This document shows positions 1-11,074 of a stretch of 64,000 bases of DNA, in pieces. The stretch's first letter is position 1. The number at the start of each line of letters is the position of its first letter. Origin of the DNA: Roseateles koreensis (lineage in GTDB: Bacteria > Pseudomonadota > Gammaproteobacteria > Burkholderiales > Burkholderiaceae_C). The translations under genes and the position numbers were made by a program. The notes under the pieces are model-generated. The model was not told where the DNA came from and ran no database searches. It saw nothing but the letters and a program-made list of their open reading frames with translations. The stretch lies in assembly GCF_028595305.1 (NCBI RefSeq), contig NZ_JAQQXS010000011.1, positions 115,429 to 179,428 on the forward strand, in the 5' to 3' direction.

Positions 1-710
1 TTGCCAACGGTGGTTTTTGAAGCGCCAGTGAACGCGCCCTTTTCGTAGCCAAACAATTCGCTTTCAAGCAAATTTTCCGGAATTGCCGCGCAGTTGATGG
101 CGACGAATCGCCCTTTGCGTTTGGATGCATCGTGGATGCCCTGCGCCAGCAACTCCTTACCCGTGCCACTTTCACCCAGCAGCAAAACCGTGGCGTCGCT
201 GCTGGCGACCTTTTCAATGGTGCGGCAGATGCGCTGCATGCCCGCATCGCGGGTGACCAAACCGCCAAGTGCTTCAGATTGCTGAAGCGCTTGCAGTCGA
301 CGATTTTCTTGCTGCAACTCGTACAAGCGGTAGGCACGCTCGACGGTCAAGCTCAAAACCTCAGGTTCAACCGGTTTCGCCAAAAAATCATAGGCGCCCA
401 TCCCTATAGCACGCAAGGCATTGGACTGATCGTTTTGACCCGTTAAAACAATGACTTTGACGGCGGGATCGAGTTCCAACAATTTCTCCAAGCACCGAAA
501 GCCCTCTGAAACAGAGTCACGATCAGGAGGAAGGCCCAAATCCATGGTGACTACTGCTGGATTGAATCGCCGGAATTGCAGGACAGCGGAGGCCACGTCA
601 TCCGCCACGACCGAGTCAAACCGATCCAACGACCACTTGAGTTGCTTTTGCAAGGCCAAGTCGTCTTCCACAATCAGCAGCGGAGAAGGCATAGGGTGTT
701 CAGAACTCAT
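1..710 (-). CDS. prsR: PEP-CTERM system sigma-54 response regulator PrsR (C-terminus cut by window edge)
   Basis: Only the first 236 codons are present; the gene runs off the left edge. The N-terminus is a response-regulator receiver domain with an acidic pair near residues 16-17 and the likely phosphoacceptor Asp57 in MDLGLPP. It is followed by a sigma-54 AAA+ domain: Walker A GESGTGKE near residues 179-186 and the sigma-54-contacting loop GAFTGA near residue 225. The ATG at 710 overlaps the stop codon of the upstream kinase gene in an ATGA, so the two are translationally coupled. Together with PrsK this matches the PrsK/PrsR pair known from exosortase/PEP-CTERM exopolysaccharide loci, where PrsR is thought to activate sigma-54 promoters. 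The DNA-binding C-terminal domain lies outside the window. The assignment to PrsR rather than another NtrC-type regulator rests on the neighbouring genes and receiver sequence. Confidence 0.9.
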   Translation of the reverse strand, partial: MSSEHPMPSPLLIVEDDLALQKQLKWSLDRFDSVVADDVASAVLQFRRFNPAVVTMDLGLPPDRDSVSEGFRCLEKLLELDPAVKVIVLTGQNDQSNALRAIGMGAYDFLAKPVEPEVLSLTVERAYRLYELQQENRRLQALQQSEALGGLVTRDAGMQRICRTIEKVASSDATVLLLGESGTGKELLAQGIHDASKRKGRFVAINCAAIPENLLESELFGYEKGAFTGASKTTVG

Positions 711-2848
711 GAGTGGACGCGATGATCAACCGACTCGCCTTGGGGCGATGCATGAAACAGTGGCATCAGGATGGTAACAACCGTACCTTGGTTGATTTTG
801 CTTTCCACCGTTATTTTCCCTCCCAATTCCTGTAAATATTGGAAGCTTTCGTAGGCACCAATACCCATCCCGGTTTCTTTGGTGGTCTGGAAGGGCTTGA
901 AGAGGCGATTTTGAATAAATTCTTCAGTCATGCCACAACCGTTGTCGAAAATTTTCACCCGAGCTTGACTGCCCGCTTGGTCGAGAACCGCTGAAACTTC
1001 GCCCGCTTGGCCTGTCGCGTCCAAGGCGTTTTGTACAACATGCCCTATCACCCGCTCTATGCGTTGCTCGTGACCCCGAGTGCTGACGCCAGCCTGCAAT
1101 TTCAATTCAAGGCTGCGGCCTTTGGCGGCAGCTGATGCCGCCAATTGTTTGAGAATTTGTGCCAAATCGACACCGCTGGCGACGCCGTGGGGTTTTTCGC
1201 CCTCGCGCAGTTGCAACATCAACTGGCGCATTTTTTCGAGCGAATTTTCGACAGTGTCTAGCATGTCTTGCTGAAATTCGGGGTTATCACGCAAACGCTT
1301 GGCGTTCTTTAGCATCAAGGAAAGCTGGGTGACGATGTTTTTCAAATCATGCACAACAAAGGCCGACATGCGATTGAAGGAGTCAAATTTCTTGGACTCG
1401 AGCAGCGCCTCCGTGGCCTGCATCTGGGCCAAATAGCTGGACGCTTGACGACTGGCCGTTTTCAACAGATCGCGAACTTCCCAATTGATCTCGACAACGG
1501 CCCTGGCGCGGCCGAGCACCACGAACCCCAACAGATCGTCACCCACCAACAAGGGGATGACAAGCCAGTAACGAGCGTCCTCCAATATCCACGGCGGGAC
1601 CGTCAAGCTCTGGTGGGCGCCAGGGGTCGATCGAACTTGGTCCAAATCAATAATCCACGCCTGACGGCGCAAGAAACTGCAGAAAGGTGACTGGCTGGAC
1701 TCGGGCTCTGCCACCGGGGGTAAATTCCAGCGAGCCGTCTGAACCATACCTGACTGCGGGCTACGTTGCAGCCACAAGGCGCCGGAAGGACTCTCCACCA
1801 AATTGGCCAAAGCCCGAATCACGGTTTCGCCCATGCTTTGAGAGGCATCGCCCGAAGAAAGTGTTGCCGTAAACCGCAGCCATTCCTCTCGATAGTCGTA
1901 GCGATAGTTGAAAAAATTCTTGCTGATGTAGACCTTGAGCCGGGACCGGATAGCGCCGGAAAGCACCAGAACAGCCAAGCCAACTAGCGCGCAGGCCACC
2001 AGGGCAAGTTGCAGGGCACGCCCCCATTCACCGCCGGTAAAGCGGACGTAATACCCGAGTGCTGACACCAACAGCAGATAGCCGCCAACCAGCAGCAAAC
2101 TGGCCGAGTGAAAAACAGCAGCGCGAGAAACGTGCAATTTATTCAGCCAATCCACATGGCGCCGGGATGCCATATAAAGCAAGGGCACCGCACTTGCGTG
2201 CACGGCGGCACGCACACTCAGCGCGTCGCTGTCGAATTCGCGAAACAGCGCAACTTGGGAGTAGATGAACAGGTCGAAGACAAATATGGCCCCCAAACCC
2301 AGGCACACGGGTTTGGCGTTCCAGCGAGAATCTTCTGAGGCATTGCGCAGCAACTGCTCAACCAAGAGCAAACCCATCACTGCTTGGGTGAGCGAAGAAA
2401 ATGCGAAGGGCCGCGCCAATATCGGCGCCCAGCTTACGTCGTAGGCGCGCAACGCGATCAAGCCCAACGCGCCACCCAGACACAGCAGAACAAAGGGCAG
2501 AAATTGAAATGGGGGCGAAATGTCTTTGGCTTCGGCGCCTGGCCGCAGCAAGAGCATCAAGAAAACAAACCAGCAGGCGTAGCGAAGCAAATCCGCCAGT
2601 GGCAGCAAGCACGCCTGGATCAGTGGCGGGTTGTGCAGCAGTTGCCCGGCCGCGCTCAGCCCGGCCCACAGGGCACTGCAGCTGAGTGCCAGAAAAAATG
2701 CGTAAGAAACAGAGTTTGCGGGAACGGTTCGTGCCCACCACAGGCGCGCACTAAAAACCAGGGCGAATGCGGCATAAGCCAGCATCGCCAAGCAGTCGCA
2801 AATCAATCTCAGATCAATCAAGCCATTGAGCATGCTTGATTGGATCAC
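707..2848 (-). CDS. prsK: PEP-CTERM system sensor histidine kinase PrsK
   Basis: A 713-residue membrane sensor kinase. The first ~300 residues hold many hydrophobic segments with short loops, probably eight or more membrane passes. A GAF-like region follows, then a histidine kinase core: H-box HDLKN with His500, N-box with Asn607 in [12 protein letters not shown]1 box DNGCGM and a G2-like GMGIGAYE. This layout is typical of PrsK of the exosortase/PEP-CTERM system, which partners PrsR. The 3' end overlaps prsR by 4 bp (ATGA), and a sugar transferase gene of the same system lies just upstream on the same strand. The start shown is a GTG; an ATG five codons later (2833) is equally possible because neither has a clear ribosome binding site. 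Confidence 0.9.
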   Translation of the reverse strand: MIQSSMLNGLIDLRLICDCLAMLAYAAFALVFSARLWWARTVPANSVSYAFFLALSCSALWAGLSAAGQLLHNPPLIQACLLPLADLLRYACWFVFLMLLLRPGAEAKDISPPFQFLPFVLLCLGGALGLIALRAYDVSWAPILARPFAFSSLTQAVMGLLLVEQLLRNASEDSRWNAKPVCLGLGAIFVFDLFIYSQVALFREFDSDALSVRAAVHASAVPLLYMASRRHVDWLNKLHVSRAAVFHSASLLLVGGYLLLVSALGYYVRFTGGEWGRALQLALVACALVGLAVLVLSGAIRSRLKVYISKNFFNYRYDYREEWLRFTATLSSGDASQSMGETVIRALANLVESPSGALWLQRSPQSGMVQTARWNLPPVAEPESSQSPFCSFLRRQAWIIDLDQVRSTPGAHQSLTVPPWILEDARYWLVIPLLVGDDLLGFVVLGRARAVVEINWEVRDLLKTASRQASSYLAQMQATEALLESKKFDSFNRMSAFVVHDLKNIVTQLSLMLKNAKRLRDNPEFQQDMLDTVENSLEKMRQLMLQLREGEKPHGVASGVDLAQILKQLAASAAAKGRSLELKLQAGVSTRGHEQRIERVIGHVVQNALDATGQAGEVSAVLDQAGSQARVKIFDNGCGMTEEFIQNRLFKPFQTTKETGMGIGAYESFQYLQELGGKITVESKINQGTVVTILMPLFHASPQGESVDHRVHS

Positions 2849-2942
2849 GCAATCAAGACCGCAGAACGTGCAATATAACGCCTGCTGTAATTACCAATAT
2901 CAGTGTTGCAGATCACCGGCGCAACCCACGGGGCCACAACAC

Positions 2943-4325
2943 TTAGCGTGCGCCCTTGCCGGTCAGCACGACAGCGACGGTTTCTAACATGATCAACATG
3001 TCGAGGAACATGGTGTGATTCTTGACGTAGTAGAGGTCGTATTGAAGTTTCTCAACGGAATCTTCGACCGTAGAGCCGTATTCGTAGCGCACCTGCGCCC
3101 ATCCCGTCACGCCAGGCTTAACGCTTTGGCGCACTGCAAAATAAGGAATTTTGCTGATCAGTTCATCCACAAAGTACTGGCGCTCAGGGCGTGGCCCCAC
3201 CATGCTCATGTCGCCTTGCAGCACATTGAGCAGCTGAGGCAACTCATCAATGCGTACCTTGCGGATAAAACGGCCTACCTTGGTCACCCGATCGTCGTTG
3301 AGCGTCGCCCAACGGGGTTTGCCGTCTTTCTCGGCGTCGGTGCGCATGCTGCGGAATTTGATGACTTTGAACGGCTTGCCATTGAGGCCAACCCGCTCTT
3401 GCCGATAGAAAATCGGGCCTGCTGATTCCAGTTTGATGGCAACAGCCGTCACCAGCATCACCGGAAAGGCTGCCAGAAAAATCAGAGACGCCGACACCAC
3501 GTCAAACACCCGCTTGACGGCGGTGCGAACCACACCTTGATTGAAGCCATCGCCAAAAATCAACCAACCGGCGTTGACGTGGTTGATCTTGATCTGCGCC
3601 AATGTCTTTTCAAAGTGCGTCGCGATATCAACCACACGGATGCCGTAGAGCTTGCAATCCAGCAGCTGGCGCATGGGCATACTGCCGCCACGGCGCTCTG
3701 ACAATGCAACCACGATCTCGTCCACATTGAGACGGCGAGCGGTGTCAGTCAAGGTACCTTGCATCGTGAGCGTTTGCTCAGCAGCCACGCAAAATTTCTC
3801 TTCATTGGGGCCGGGCAGGTACCCAACGATTTCAGCGTGCGGGTCGGAGACCTTCAAGGTAGCACCGACCGACTTGGCTGCCTCGCCGCACCCAAAAATT
3901 AATATACGGCTGCGCAGACGGGATTGTGTGCTCGAGTGCGCTGCATAAACCCGGTGGGCCATCACAGCCGCTACGGCAACCATGGCGCCAATGGTGATCA
4001 GTTCACGGTGTCCGGCATTGGTGGGCAGCAAGCTGAAGATGGCGTAGGCCAATGGCAAGCCGAACATCAAGCCCAGCAAAGCGCGAGCACAAGACTCGGT
4101 GACGGAGCGGTTGTGCACCGGCTGATACAAACCACTCGCCGAATTGATGACAAACATGCATCCTGCCAGTGACAGCCCATGAGAGGCAACAAAGGGAATG
4201 GTCGTCACTACGGCATCCCCTTGACTCAGGACAACAGCAACAACAGCAAACAAGATCAAGCCCAAGTCAAAGAGGACGTGGAGCAATGTTTGCCTGTGCA
4301 AGTAGTGATTGAAAATTCGAACCAT
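2943..4325 (-). CDS. PEP-CTERM/exosortase-linked undecaprenyl-phosphate sugar transferase (EpsB type)
   Basis: A 460-residue polyisoprenyl-phosphate hexose-1-phosphate transferase that should start exopolysaccharide repeat units on the inner membrane lipid carrier. Several membrane segments occupy the first ~140 residues, then a CoA-binding-like nucleotide fold (RILIFGCGEAAKSVG) and a bacterial sugar-transferase domain from about residue 271. That domain starts with a membrane-inserting helix and carries YRQERVG, KFRSMRTDAE, DELPQLLNVL and SMVGPRP. The ATG at 4325 is chosen because AGGGGA lies 7 bases before it; the reading frame continues open for 54 codons upstream, but these look non-coding. 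The three-part organisation matches the exosortase-associated sugar transferase family found beside prsK/prsR. Sugar specificity cannot be read from the sequence. Confidence 0.85.
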   Translation of the reverse strand: MVRIFNHYLHRQTLLHVLFDLGLILFAVVAVVLSQGDAVVTTIPFVASHGLSLAGCMFVINSASGLYQPVHNRSVTESCARALLGLMFGLPLAYAIFSLLPTNAGHRELITIGAMVAVAAVMAHRVYAAHSSTQSRLRSRILIFGCGEAAKSVGATLKVSDPHAEIVGYLPGPNEEKFCVAAEQTLTMQGTLTDTARRLNVDEIVVALSERRGGSMPMRQLLDCKLYGIRVVDIATHFEKTLAQIKINHVNAGWLIFGDGFNQGVVRTAVKRVFDVVSASLIFLAAFPVMLVTAVAIKLESAGPIFYRQERVGLNGKPFKVIKFRSMRTDAEKDGKPRWATLNDDRVTKVGRFIRKVRIDELPQLLNVLQGDMSMVGPRPERQYFVDELISKIPYFAVRQSVKPGVTGWAQVRYEYGSTVEDSVEKLQYDLYYVKNHTMFLDMLIMLETVAVVLTGKGAR

Positions 4326-4755
4326 TTTTTTCCCCTGTGAACTGCACTTCAACTGATTCGATGCAAGGCCCTTAAAAGCGTCATAACCTTGGCATCGGTT
4401 TGACACTTTCCACCGCAAAGACTGACATTCGAACCCGAATCCTGAGCAAAATCTTGCGCTGAGATTTACCCTGATTCGCGCAGCCATAATGCCTGCACTG
4501 TTGCTGAATGAAAGCCCCCCGTTTGAAGGGGGCGCTCAGGTAGAAATTCGCACTTTCGTGCCTACCTGCGCCTTGTGAAAAAGCCCTGCTCGTCAAGTGG
4601 TGCAAAGTAGAGCGCAAGTCGTGCTTTCCCGCGTGACAAAGCAAGGCAATGAACGTGCGTATTGCACGCTACCGAAAGTCTTTGTCAAATGACGTTGTGC
4701 ACTAACCGCATGCGGGGTACCCAACACGACACCGCGCCGATGTCAGCCCCTGCGA
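4326..4755. other. Intergenic region between the sugar transferase gene and ligA
   Basis: About 430 bases without a convincing gene; small open frames here lack coding character. It holds the upstream region of the sugar transferase gene, a short inverted repeat ATTCG-AACC-CGAAT (4427-4440) and a GC-rich hairpin (4514-4533) that could end ligA transcription. I looked for a sigma-54 promoter (GG and GC ten bases apart) on the minus strand and found only a near match with nine-base spacing around 4543-4557, so none is called. Confidence 0.5.
4514..4533 (-). terminator. Possible ligA terminator hairpin
   Basis: Inverted repeat GCCCCC / GGGGGC with an 8-base loop downstream of ligA on the minus strand, followed by TTTCATT. 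The T-tract is poor, so termination is uncertain. Confidence 0.35.
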
Positions 4756-6978
<2,223 letters not shown>

Positions 6979-6981
6979 TCA

Positions 6982-8280
6982 TCAGGGCGTGGGTGGCACC
7001 CTTGTAATCATGACCTGATCTACCCGGTGACTGTCAACATCCACCACCTCAAAGCGCCATCCTTCCCACAGCACCTGATCAGTGCGTTTTGGAATGCGCC
7101 GGAGCATTACCATCAGGAAACCGGCCAAAGTGTCATATTGGCCAGCATGCGGCCACGCTTCGAGCTCAAGCGCACGCTGAACGTCTGGGATCGGCGTAAT
7201 GCCGTCAGCCAGAAATGAGCCGTCATCACGGCGGACGATCTGCTCCTCGTCATGCGAAGAGACCAAGCTGCCCATCACCGTGCTCATCACGTCATTCAAG
7301 GTGATGATGCCCACCACCAGGCTGTATTCATTCACAATGACGGCGAAGTCTTCGTGGGCCTGGCGAAATTGCGCCAACACTTCCGAGAGCGTCAATCGAT
7401 CCGGGACGATCAACACCTTTTTGAGCAAACCTGCCGACTGATTGGTACGCAGATTGATGGTTTCACCCTGCAACACGCGCTGAAACAAATCGGTGGAGTC
7501 AACGTAACCGACGACCTCATCGATCTCCCCTTCGCACACCAGATAGGTGGAATGCGGGTCCGCAGCGATTCGATTGCGGATCAGAGTGTCGTCATCGTCC
7601 AGGGAGAAAAACACCACCCGCTCGCGCGTAGTCATGGCGCTTTCAACACGCCGTGTATCCAGCTCGAAGACGTTTTCGATCATCTGCTGCTCGGCATCAG
7701 CCACCACGCCGGCCTGATTACCGGCCTCAGCAAGCGCCAAAATATCCCAATGCGTGATGCTGTTATCGCGCGCGGCCGGCATGCCCATAAGTCGGATGAG
7801 CGCTTCCGTCAAGCTGCTAAAGGCCCAAGCCAAGGGCTTCAACACAGTGACCAGGGTCAGCATCGGACCCACCACAATCATCGCCATCCGCTCGGGCTCA
7901 TTCATGCCCAAACGCTTTGGCACCAGGTCAGCCAGCACAATAAATAGCGCTGTGATACTCATGAATGACAGCGCAAAACCGAGGGACTGCGCCCGCTCCA
8001 CACTGGTGATCAACATCAGCGCAGCTTCAAAATGCGGCGTCAAAGCCCCCTCGCCGACGATGCCGCCCAGGATGGCGACGGTGTTGACCCCAATCTGTAC
8101 CACCGTGAAGTAGTAGCCCGGTTGCTCTTGAACCGTGAGCACGCGTGCAGCTCGCACATCCCCTTCATCAACCAACTGTTGCAACTTCAAACGTCGGGAG
8201 GCGGCCAGCGACAACTCCGCTACGGAGAAAAATGCACTTCCAGCGATCAGCAAGACAATGATGACAAAACTGGTAGGCAA
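6982..8280 (-). CDS. CNNM/CorC-family membrane protein (DUF21, CBS pair, CorC_HlyC domains)
   Basis: A 432-residue inner-membrane protein. The N-terminus is a DUF21 transmembrane domain (starting IIVLLIAGSAFFSVAELSL), followed by two CBS domains (STYLVCEGEIDEVVGYVDS and DFAVIVNEYSLVVGIITL) and a C-terminal CorC/HlyC domain (DGSFLADGITPI, then GFLMVMLRRIPKRTDQV). Relatives are annotated as hemolysin-like and are implicated in divalent cation (Mg or Co) efflux and membrane homeostasis; the substrate is not deducible here. A TTG start at 8280 is chosen because GGAGAG stands five bases before it and the membrane domain begins at once; an upstream TTG at 8355 has no ribosome binding site and adds a non-hydrophobic 25-residue leader. 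Confidence 0.88.
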   Translation of the reverse strand: MPTSFVIIVLLIAGSAFFSVAELSLAASRRLKLQQLVDEGDVRAARVLTVQEQPGYYFTVVQIGVNTVAILGGIVGEGALTPHFEAALMLITSVERAQSLGFALSFMSITALFIVLADLVPKRLGMNEPERMAMIVVGPMLTLVTVLKPLAWAFSSLTEALIRLMGMPAARDNSITHWDILALAEAGNQAGVVADAEQQMIENVFELDTRRVESAMTTRERVVFFSLDDDDTLIRNRIAADPHSTYLVCEGEIDEVVGYVDSTDLFQRVLQGETINLRTNQSAGLLKKVLIVPDRLTLSEVLAQFRQAHEDFAVIVNEYSLVVGIITLNDVMSTVMGSLVSSHDEEQIVRRDDGSFLADGITPIPDVQRALELEAWPHAGQYDTLAGFLMVMLRRIPKRTDQVLWEGWRFEVVDVDSHRVDQVMITRVPPTP

Positions 8281-8492
8281 TCCAACTCTCCGGAAACAAG
8301 CGGCGCAGCCAGTGTAGCGACCCCGCGTCCTCAAGCCAGAGAACCGACTCGACAATTAAGCGGTTCAGGTTCTGTGTCGCAAGAATTCACTATTCACCAA
8401 GATATGCCGGACCTAGACCGGAGATACAGGCCCATAATTTCCAAACTCACCGGGTTCTGGCTGAACAACAAGAAAGCCTTTCGAGCTTAACG

Positions 8493-9278
8493 ATGCGTCT
8501 TCAAGCCGTTTTTTCCCTCTTGCTGTTTGGGTGTACGCCTTTTGCCCTTGCGGAGAAGTTGACGGCCTGCGCAGATCGCGCAGAGACTCCCCCGTTCACA
8601 TTTGCCAAGCGGGTCAATGGGCAAGCCACGGGCAGTTTGACTGGCATCAGCGTGGATCTGCTGAAATCGATCGCCACATCGAAAGGGCTGGACTTGCAAG
8701 TGCAACTACTGCCCTGGGCCCGCTGCCTGCGCGAAGTCATGGAGGATCGGATTCAAGTGGCCATCAACGTGGGCCGGGAGGAAGCCGAATCCAACGGCCT
8801 GTGGCTCAGCAAGCCCTACTTTTCAACGCATGCTGTCGTGCTCTATTCGCGCAAAACTCACCCGGAAGGTTTGACGATGGACTCCATGGCGGACATCCAC
8901 AAATTGCATGTTTGCGGGCTGGGCGGGTATCGATTCGAAGCGTTTGGGCTGGCCACAAAAGATGTGGATCGCGGTGTCACCCGCAGCTATGAACAATTGA
9001 TCACCAAGCTGCACCTGGGTCGCTGTGACCTGGTCATTGACAGCCGTGAAACGGTGGCGGGCATGTACCTGGTCGACCCCAAGTTGCGCACCTTGCTGGT
9101 CGACGGCAATTTAGCCATGAAGCCGCTGCCCGGCGCACTGGCGCGGGACTTGAATCTGGCGGTTTCTGCCAAGGGGCCAGGCTCACTAGCGCTGTTGCGG
9201 ATGCTGGATGAGGGCATTGACCGTTTCGGAAAAAGGCAAGATATGGAACGCCTGATCAACGCTTACCTCGACCCCTGA
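8493..9278 (+). CDS. Periplasmic solute-binding protein, family 3-like
   Basis: A 261-residue exported protein. Residues 1-20 form a signal peptide (MRLQAVF..., cleavage after PFALA). The mature part has the two-lobed amino-acid-type binding fold: LTACADRAETPPFTF at the start, GISVDLLKSIA, and WARCLREVMEDRIQVAINVGR. No ABC permease or ATPase lies nearby, so it may be a stand-alone sensor-type binding protein rather than a transporter part. It is the first of three plus-strand genes for envelope proteins placed between ligA and zipA, both of which point the other way. The ATG at 8493 immediately precedes the signal peptide. The ligand is unknown. Confidence 0.75.
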   Translation: MRLQAVFSLLLFGCTPFALAEKLTACADRAETPPFTFAKRVNGQATGSLTGISVDLLKSIATSKGLDLQVQLLPWARCLREVMEDRIQVAINVGREEAESNGLWLSKPYFSTHAVVLYSRKTHPEGLTMDSMADIHKLHVCGLGGYRFEAFGLATKDVDRGVTRSYEQLITKLHLGRCDLVIDSRETVAGMYLVDPKLRTLLVDGNLAMKPLPGALARDLNLAVSAKGPGSLALLRMLDEGIDRFGKRQDMERLINAYLDP

Positions 9279-9324
9279 CCGTTGATCATTTGCACACAAG
9301 CACTCAGCCTCAACGTGTCAGCCT

Positions 9325-10548
9325 ATGCGACGTCCAATCCTTTCGCCCGAACCCTGCTGTGCCAGAGGGGACGCTTGGCCACAGTCAGCGGGCAAGATCA
9401 ACGCGCGCACCTTGATTGCCCTAGGACTCGTTTTCGGTTTGACCGCAGCCATGGCGCAGACCTTCACGCCAGCACCCACTTCAACCTTGCCAAACGCCGT
9501 TGACTCGGCCGGAACGTTTCAGCCTCCTGAAACAGGGCAAGCGCCCCGTTTGACCTTGAATGCATTTGGCACACTCGGCATGGCGAAATCCAGCCAGGAT
9601 CGTGCCGACTACACCTTCGACAATCTGCAACCGTTCGGCGTCGGTCGCCACCGCAATCCCAGCCCCGACATCGACAGCCGCCTGGGCGCGCAACTCACCG
9701 CCAACCTCACACCGCAGTTGTCGGCGTTGCTTCAGGTTGTGTCGGAATACAGCTGGGACGGCAGCTACCGTCCAGCGGTCACTTGGGCGAACGTCAGCTA
9801 TGCCCTAGCCCCGGACCTCAGTCTTCGCCTGGGCCGGATCGGCATCGCCAGCTTCATGGCATCGGACTCTCGCCGAGTCGGGTACAGCAACGTGACCGCT
9901 CGTCCGCCTATTGAGGTATATCGCCTGCTCGTATTGCGTGAAAGCGATGGCATCGATGCACGCATTCGTTTCAGCACCGGGGATTTCAAGCATGATCTAT
10001 CGGTGTTGTATGGTCGTCGCACCGTCATCAATACACGCGGTCAGCACGTGCACTCCACCGACGTGGGTGGCCTGTTCGACACCATTGAACACGGCGACTT
10101 TTCCCTTCATCTTGCGGTAGAAGGTCGCCATGTCGACAACCAAAACCCGCCGCTGGGCATGTTCTATTCACTCGGTGCGACCTATGACCCCGGTCGTTGG
10201 TTCATCAGTTCGGAGTGGGTTCGTGCAGTCAACAATGACGCCAAGGGTTTGAAGATCACACGAGATGCCGCCTATGTGCTTACAGGGATCCACATTGAAA
10301 CGCTGACGCCATTTGCCAGTGTGTCTGAACTGCGCCCGCGCAGCGATACTGGCCAGCCTCCCGTCGCGCAGCGCAGTTATGCAGCCGGCCTGCGCTGGGA
10401 CCCCATGCGCCATCTGGACCTGAAAATACAGGTTGACCATATTCAGCTGAGCAGCAATTCTTACGGCACCTTGCAGAACGTGACACCCGGCACGCCGCGA
10501 GGCAGCTCATTGAATGTACTCAGCCTGATGCTGGATTTTTTCTACTGA
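9325..10548 (+). CDS. Porin-like outer-membrane beta-barrel protein
   Basis: A 407-residue protein with a hydrophobic export segment (RTLIALGLVFGLTAAMAQ, about residues 28-45) preceded by an unusually long basic leader. The mature part has alternating hydrophobic and polar residues typical of beta strands (LTLNAFGTLGMAKSS, LSLRLGRIGIASFMAS, DLSVLYGRR) and ends in LDFFY, the terminal aromatic residue expected of an outer-membrane barrel recognised by the BAM complex. It lies between a periplasmic binding protein and a small PstS-like protein, 9 bp from the latter, so the three are probably co-transcribed. The start is uncertain: ATG 9325 lacks a clear ribosome binding site, and an internal start closer to the signal sequence is possible. 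Substrate unknown. Confidence 0.7.
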   Translation: MRRPILSPEPCCARGDAWPQSAGKINARTLIALGLVFGLTAAMAQTFTPAPTSTLPNAVDSAGTFQPPETGQAPRLTLNAFGTLGMAKSSQDRADYTFDNLQPFGVGRHRNPSPDIDSRLGAQLTANLTPQLSALLQVVSEYSWDGSYRPAVTWANVSYALAPDLSLRLGRIGIASFMASDSRRVGYSNVTARPPIEVYRLLVLRESDGIDARIRFSTGDFKHDLSVLYGRRTVINTRGQHVHSTDVGGLFDTIEHGDFSLHLAVEGRHVDNQNPPLGMFYSLGATYDPGRWFISSEWVRAVNNDAKGLKITRDAAYVLTGIHIETLTPFASVSELRPRSDTGQPPVAQRSYAAGLRWDPMRHLDLKIQVDHIQLSSNSYGTLQNVTPGTPRGSSLNVLSLMLDFFY

Positions 10549-10557
10549 GCGCAGGCC

Positions 10558-11025
10558 ATGAAATCCGCGCCCCATTTCATCCCACGCCAGAGCGGCCAGC
10601 ATCGCAAGTTGACTGCAGGCCTGCTCGTCATTTTGTGCGCCCTGCCCTTGCGAGGTATCGCCGATATCGTTCTGATTGTTTCGCCCAACAGTGGCATCAA
10701 CAGCGTGTCAATCGACGTCGTCTCAGATCTGTTTTTGGGCAAGAGCAACAGCCTGCCCGGGATCAACAAGAAAGTACAAACCTTGGACTTGGCAGAAGGC
10801 AACGCAACACGCGAGGCCTTCTACCGCAGCATTGCCAAACGTGACGGATCACAAATGACAGCCTACTGGGCGCGCATGATCTTCACCGGTCGAGGCCAAC
10901 CCCCCATCGATACCGGAGACCCCACAGCAATGAAGCGCCTAGTGGCTGGCAATCCCCTGCTGATGGGCTACATCGACCGAGCTGACCTGGACTCAAGCGT
11001 GCGTGAAGTATTGAACCTGCACTGA
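10558..11025 (+). CDS. Small PstS-like periplasmic binding-fold protein
   Basis: A 155-residue protein with a putative signal sequence (residues ~18-37, LTAGLLVILCALPLRGIA). A short domain resembling one lobe of phosphate-binding PstS follows: VSPNSGINSVSIDVVSDLFL near the start, then an NATREAFYRSI motif and GNPLLMGYIDR near the end. Such small proteins are often annotated as phosphate ABC transporter substrate-binding, but no transporter genes are present. It starts 9 bp after the porin-like gene and is probably the last gene of that cassette. In other proteobacteria similar proteins sit beside a porin-like gene and a membrane signalling protein; no such signalling gene is present here. Phosphate binding is not established. 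Confidence 0.72.
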   Translation: MKSAPHFIPRQSGQHRKLTAGLLVILCALPLRGIADIVLIVSPNSGINSVSIDVVSDLFLGKSNSLPGINKKVQTLDLAEGNATREAFYRSIAKRDGSQMTAYWARMIFTGRGQPPIDTGDPTAMKRLVAGNPLLMGYIDRADLDSSVREVLNLH

Positions 11026-11074
11026 TGCGCCCGGCGCGCAGCCCGCGCCAGCAACACAAGTTTCACGCGTCAGA

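Noticed and set aside
4536..4560. Possible sigma-54 promoter before the sugar transferase gene
   Set aside because: The GG and GC elements are nine bases apart instead of ten, so it fails the spacing rule.
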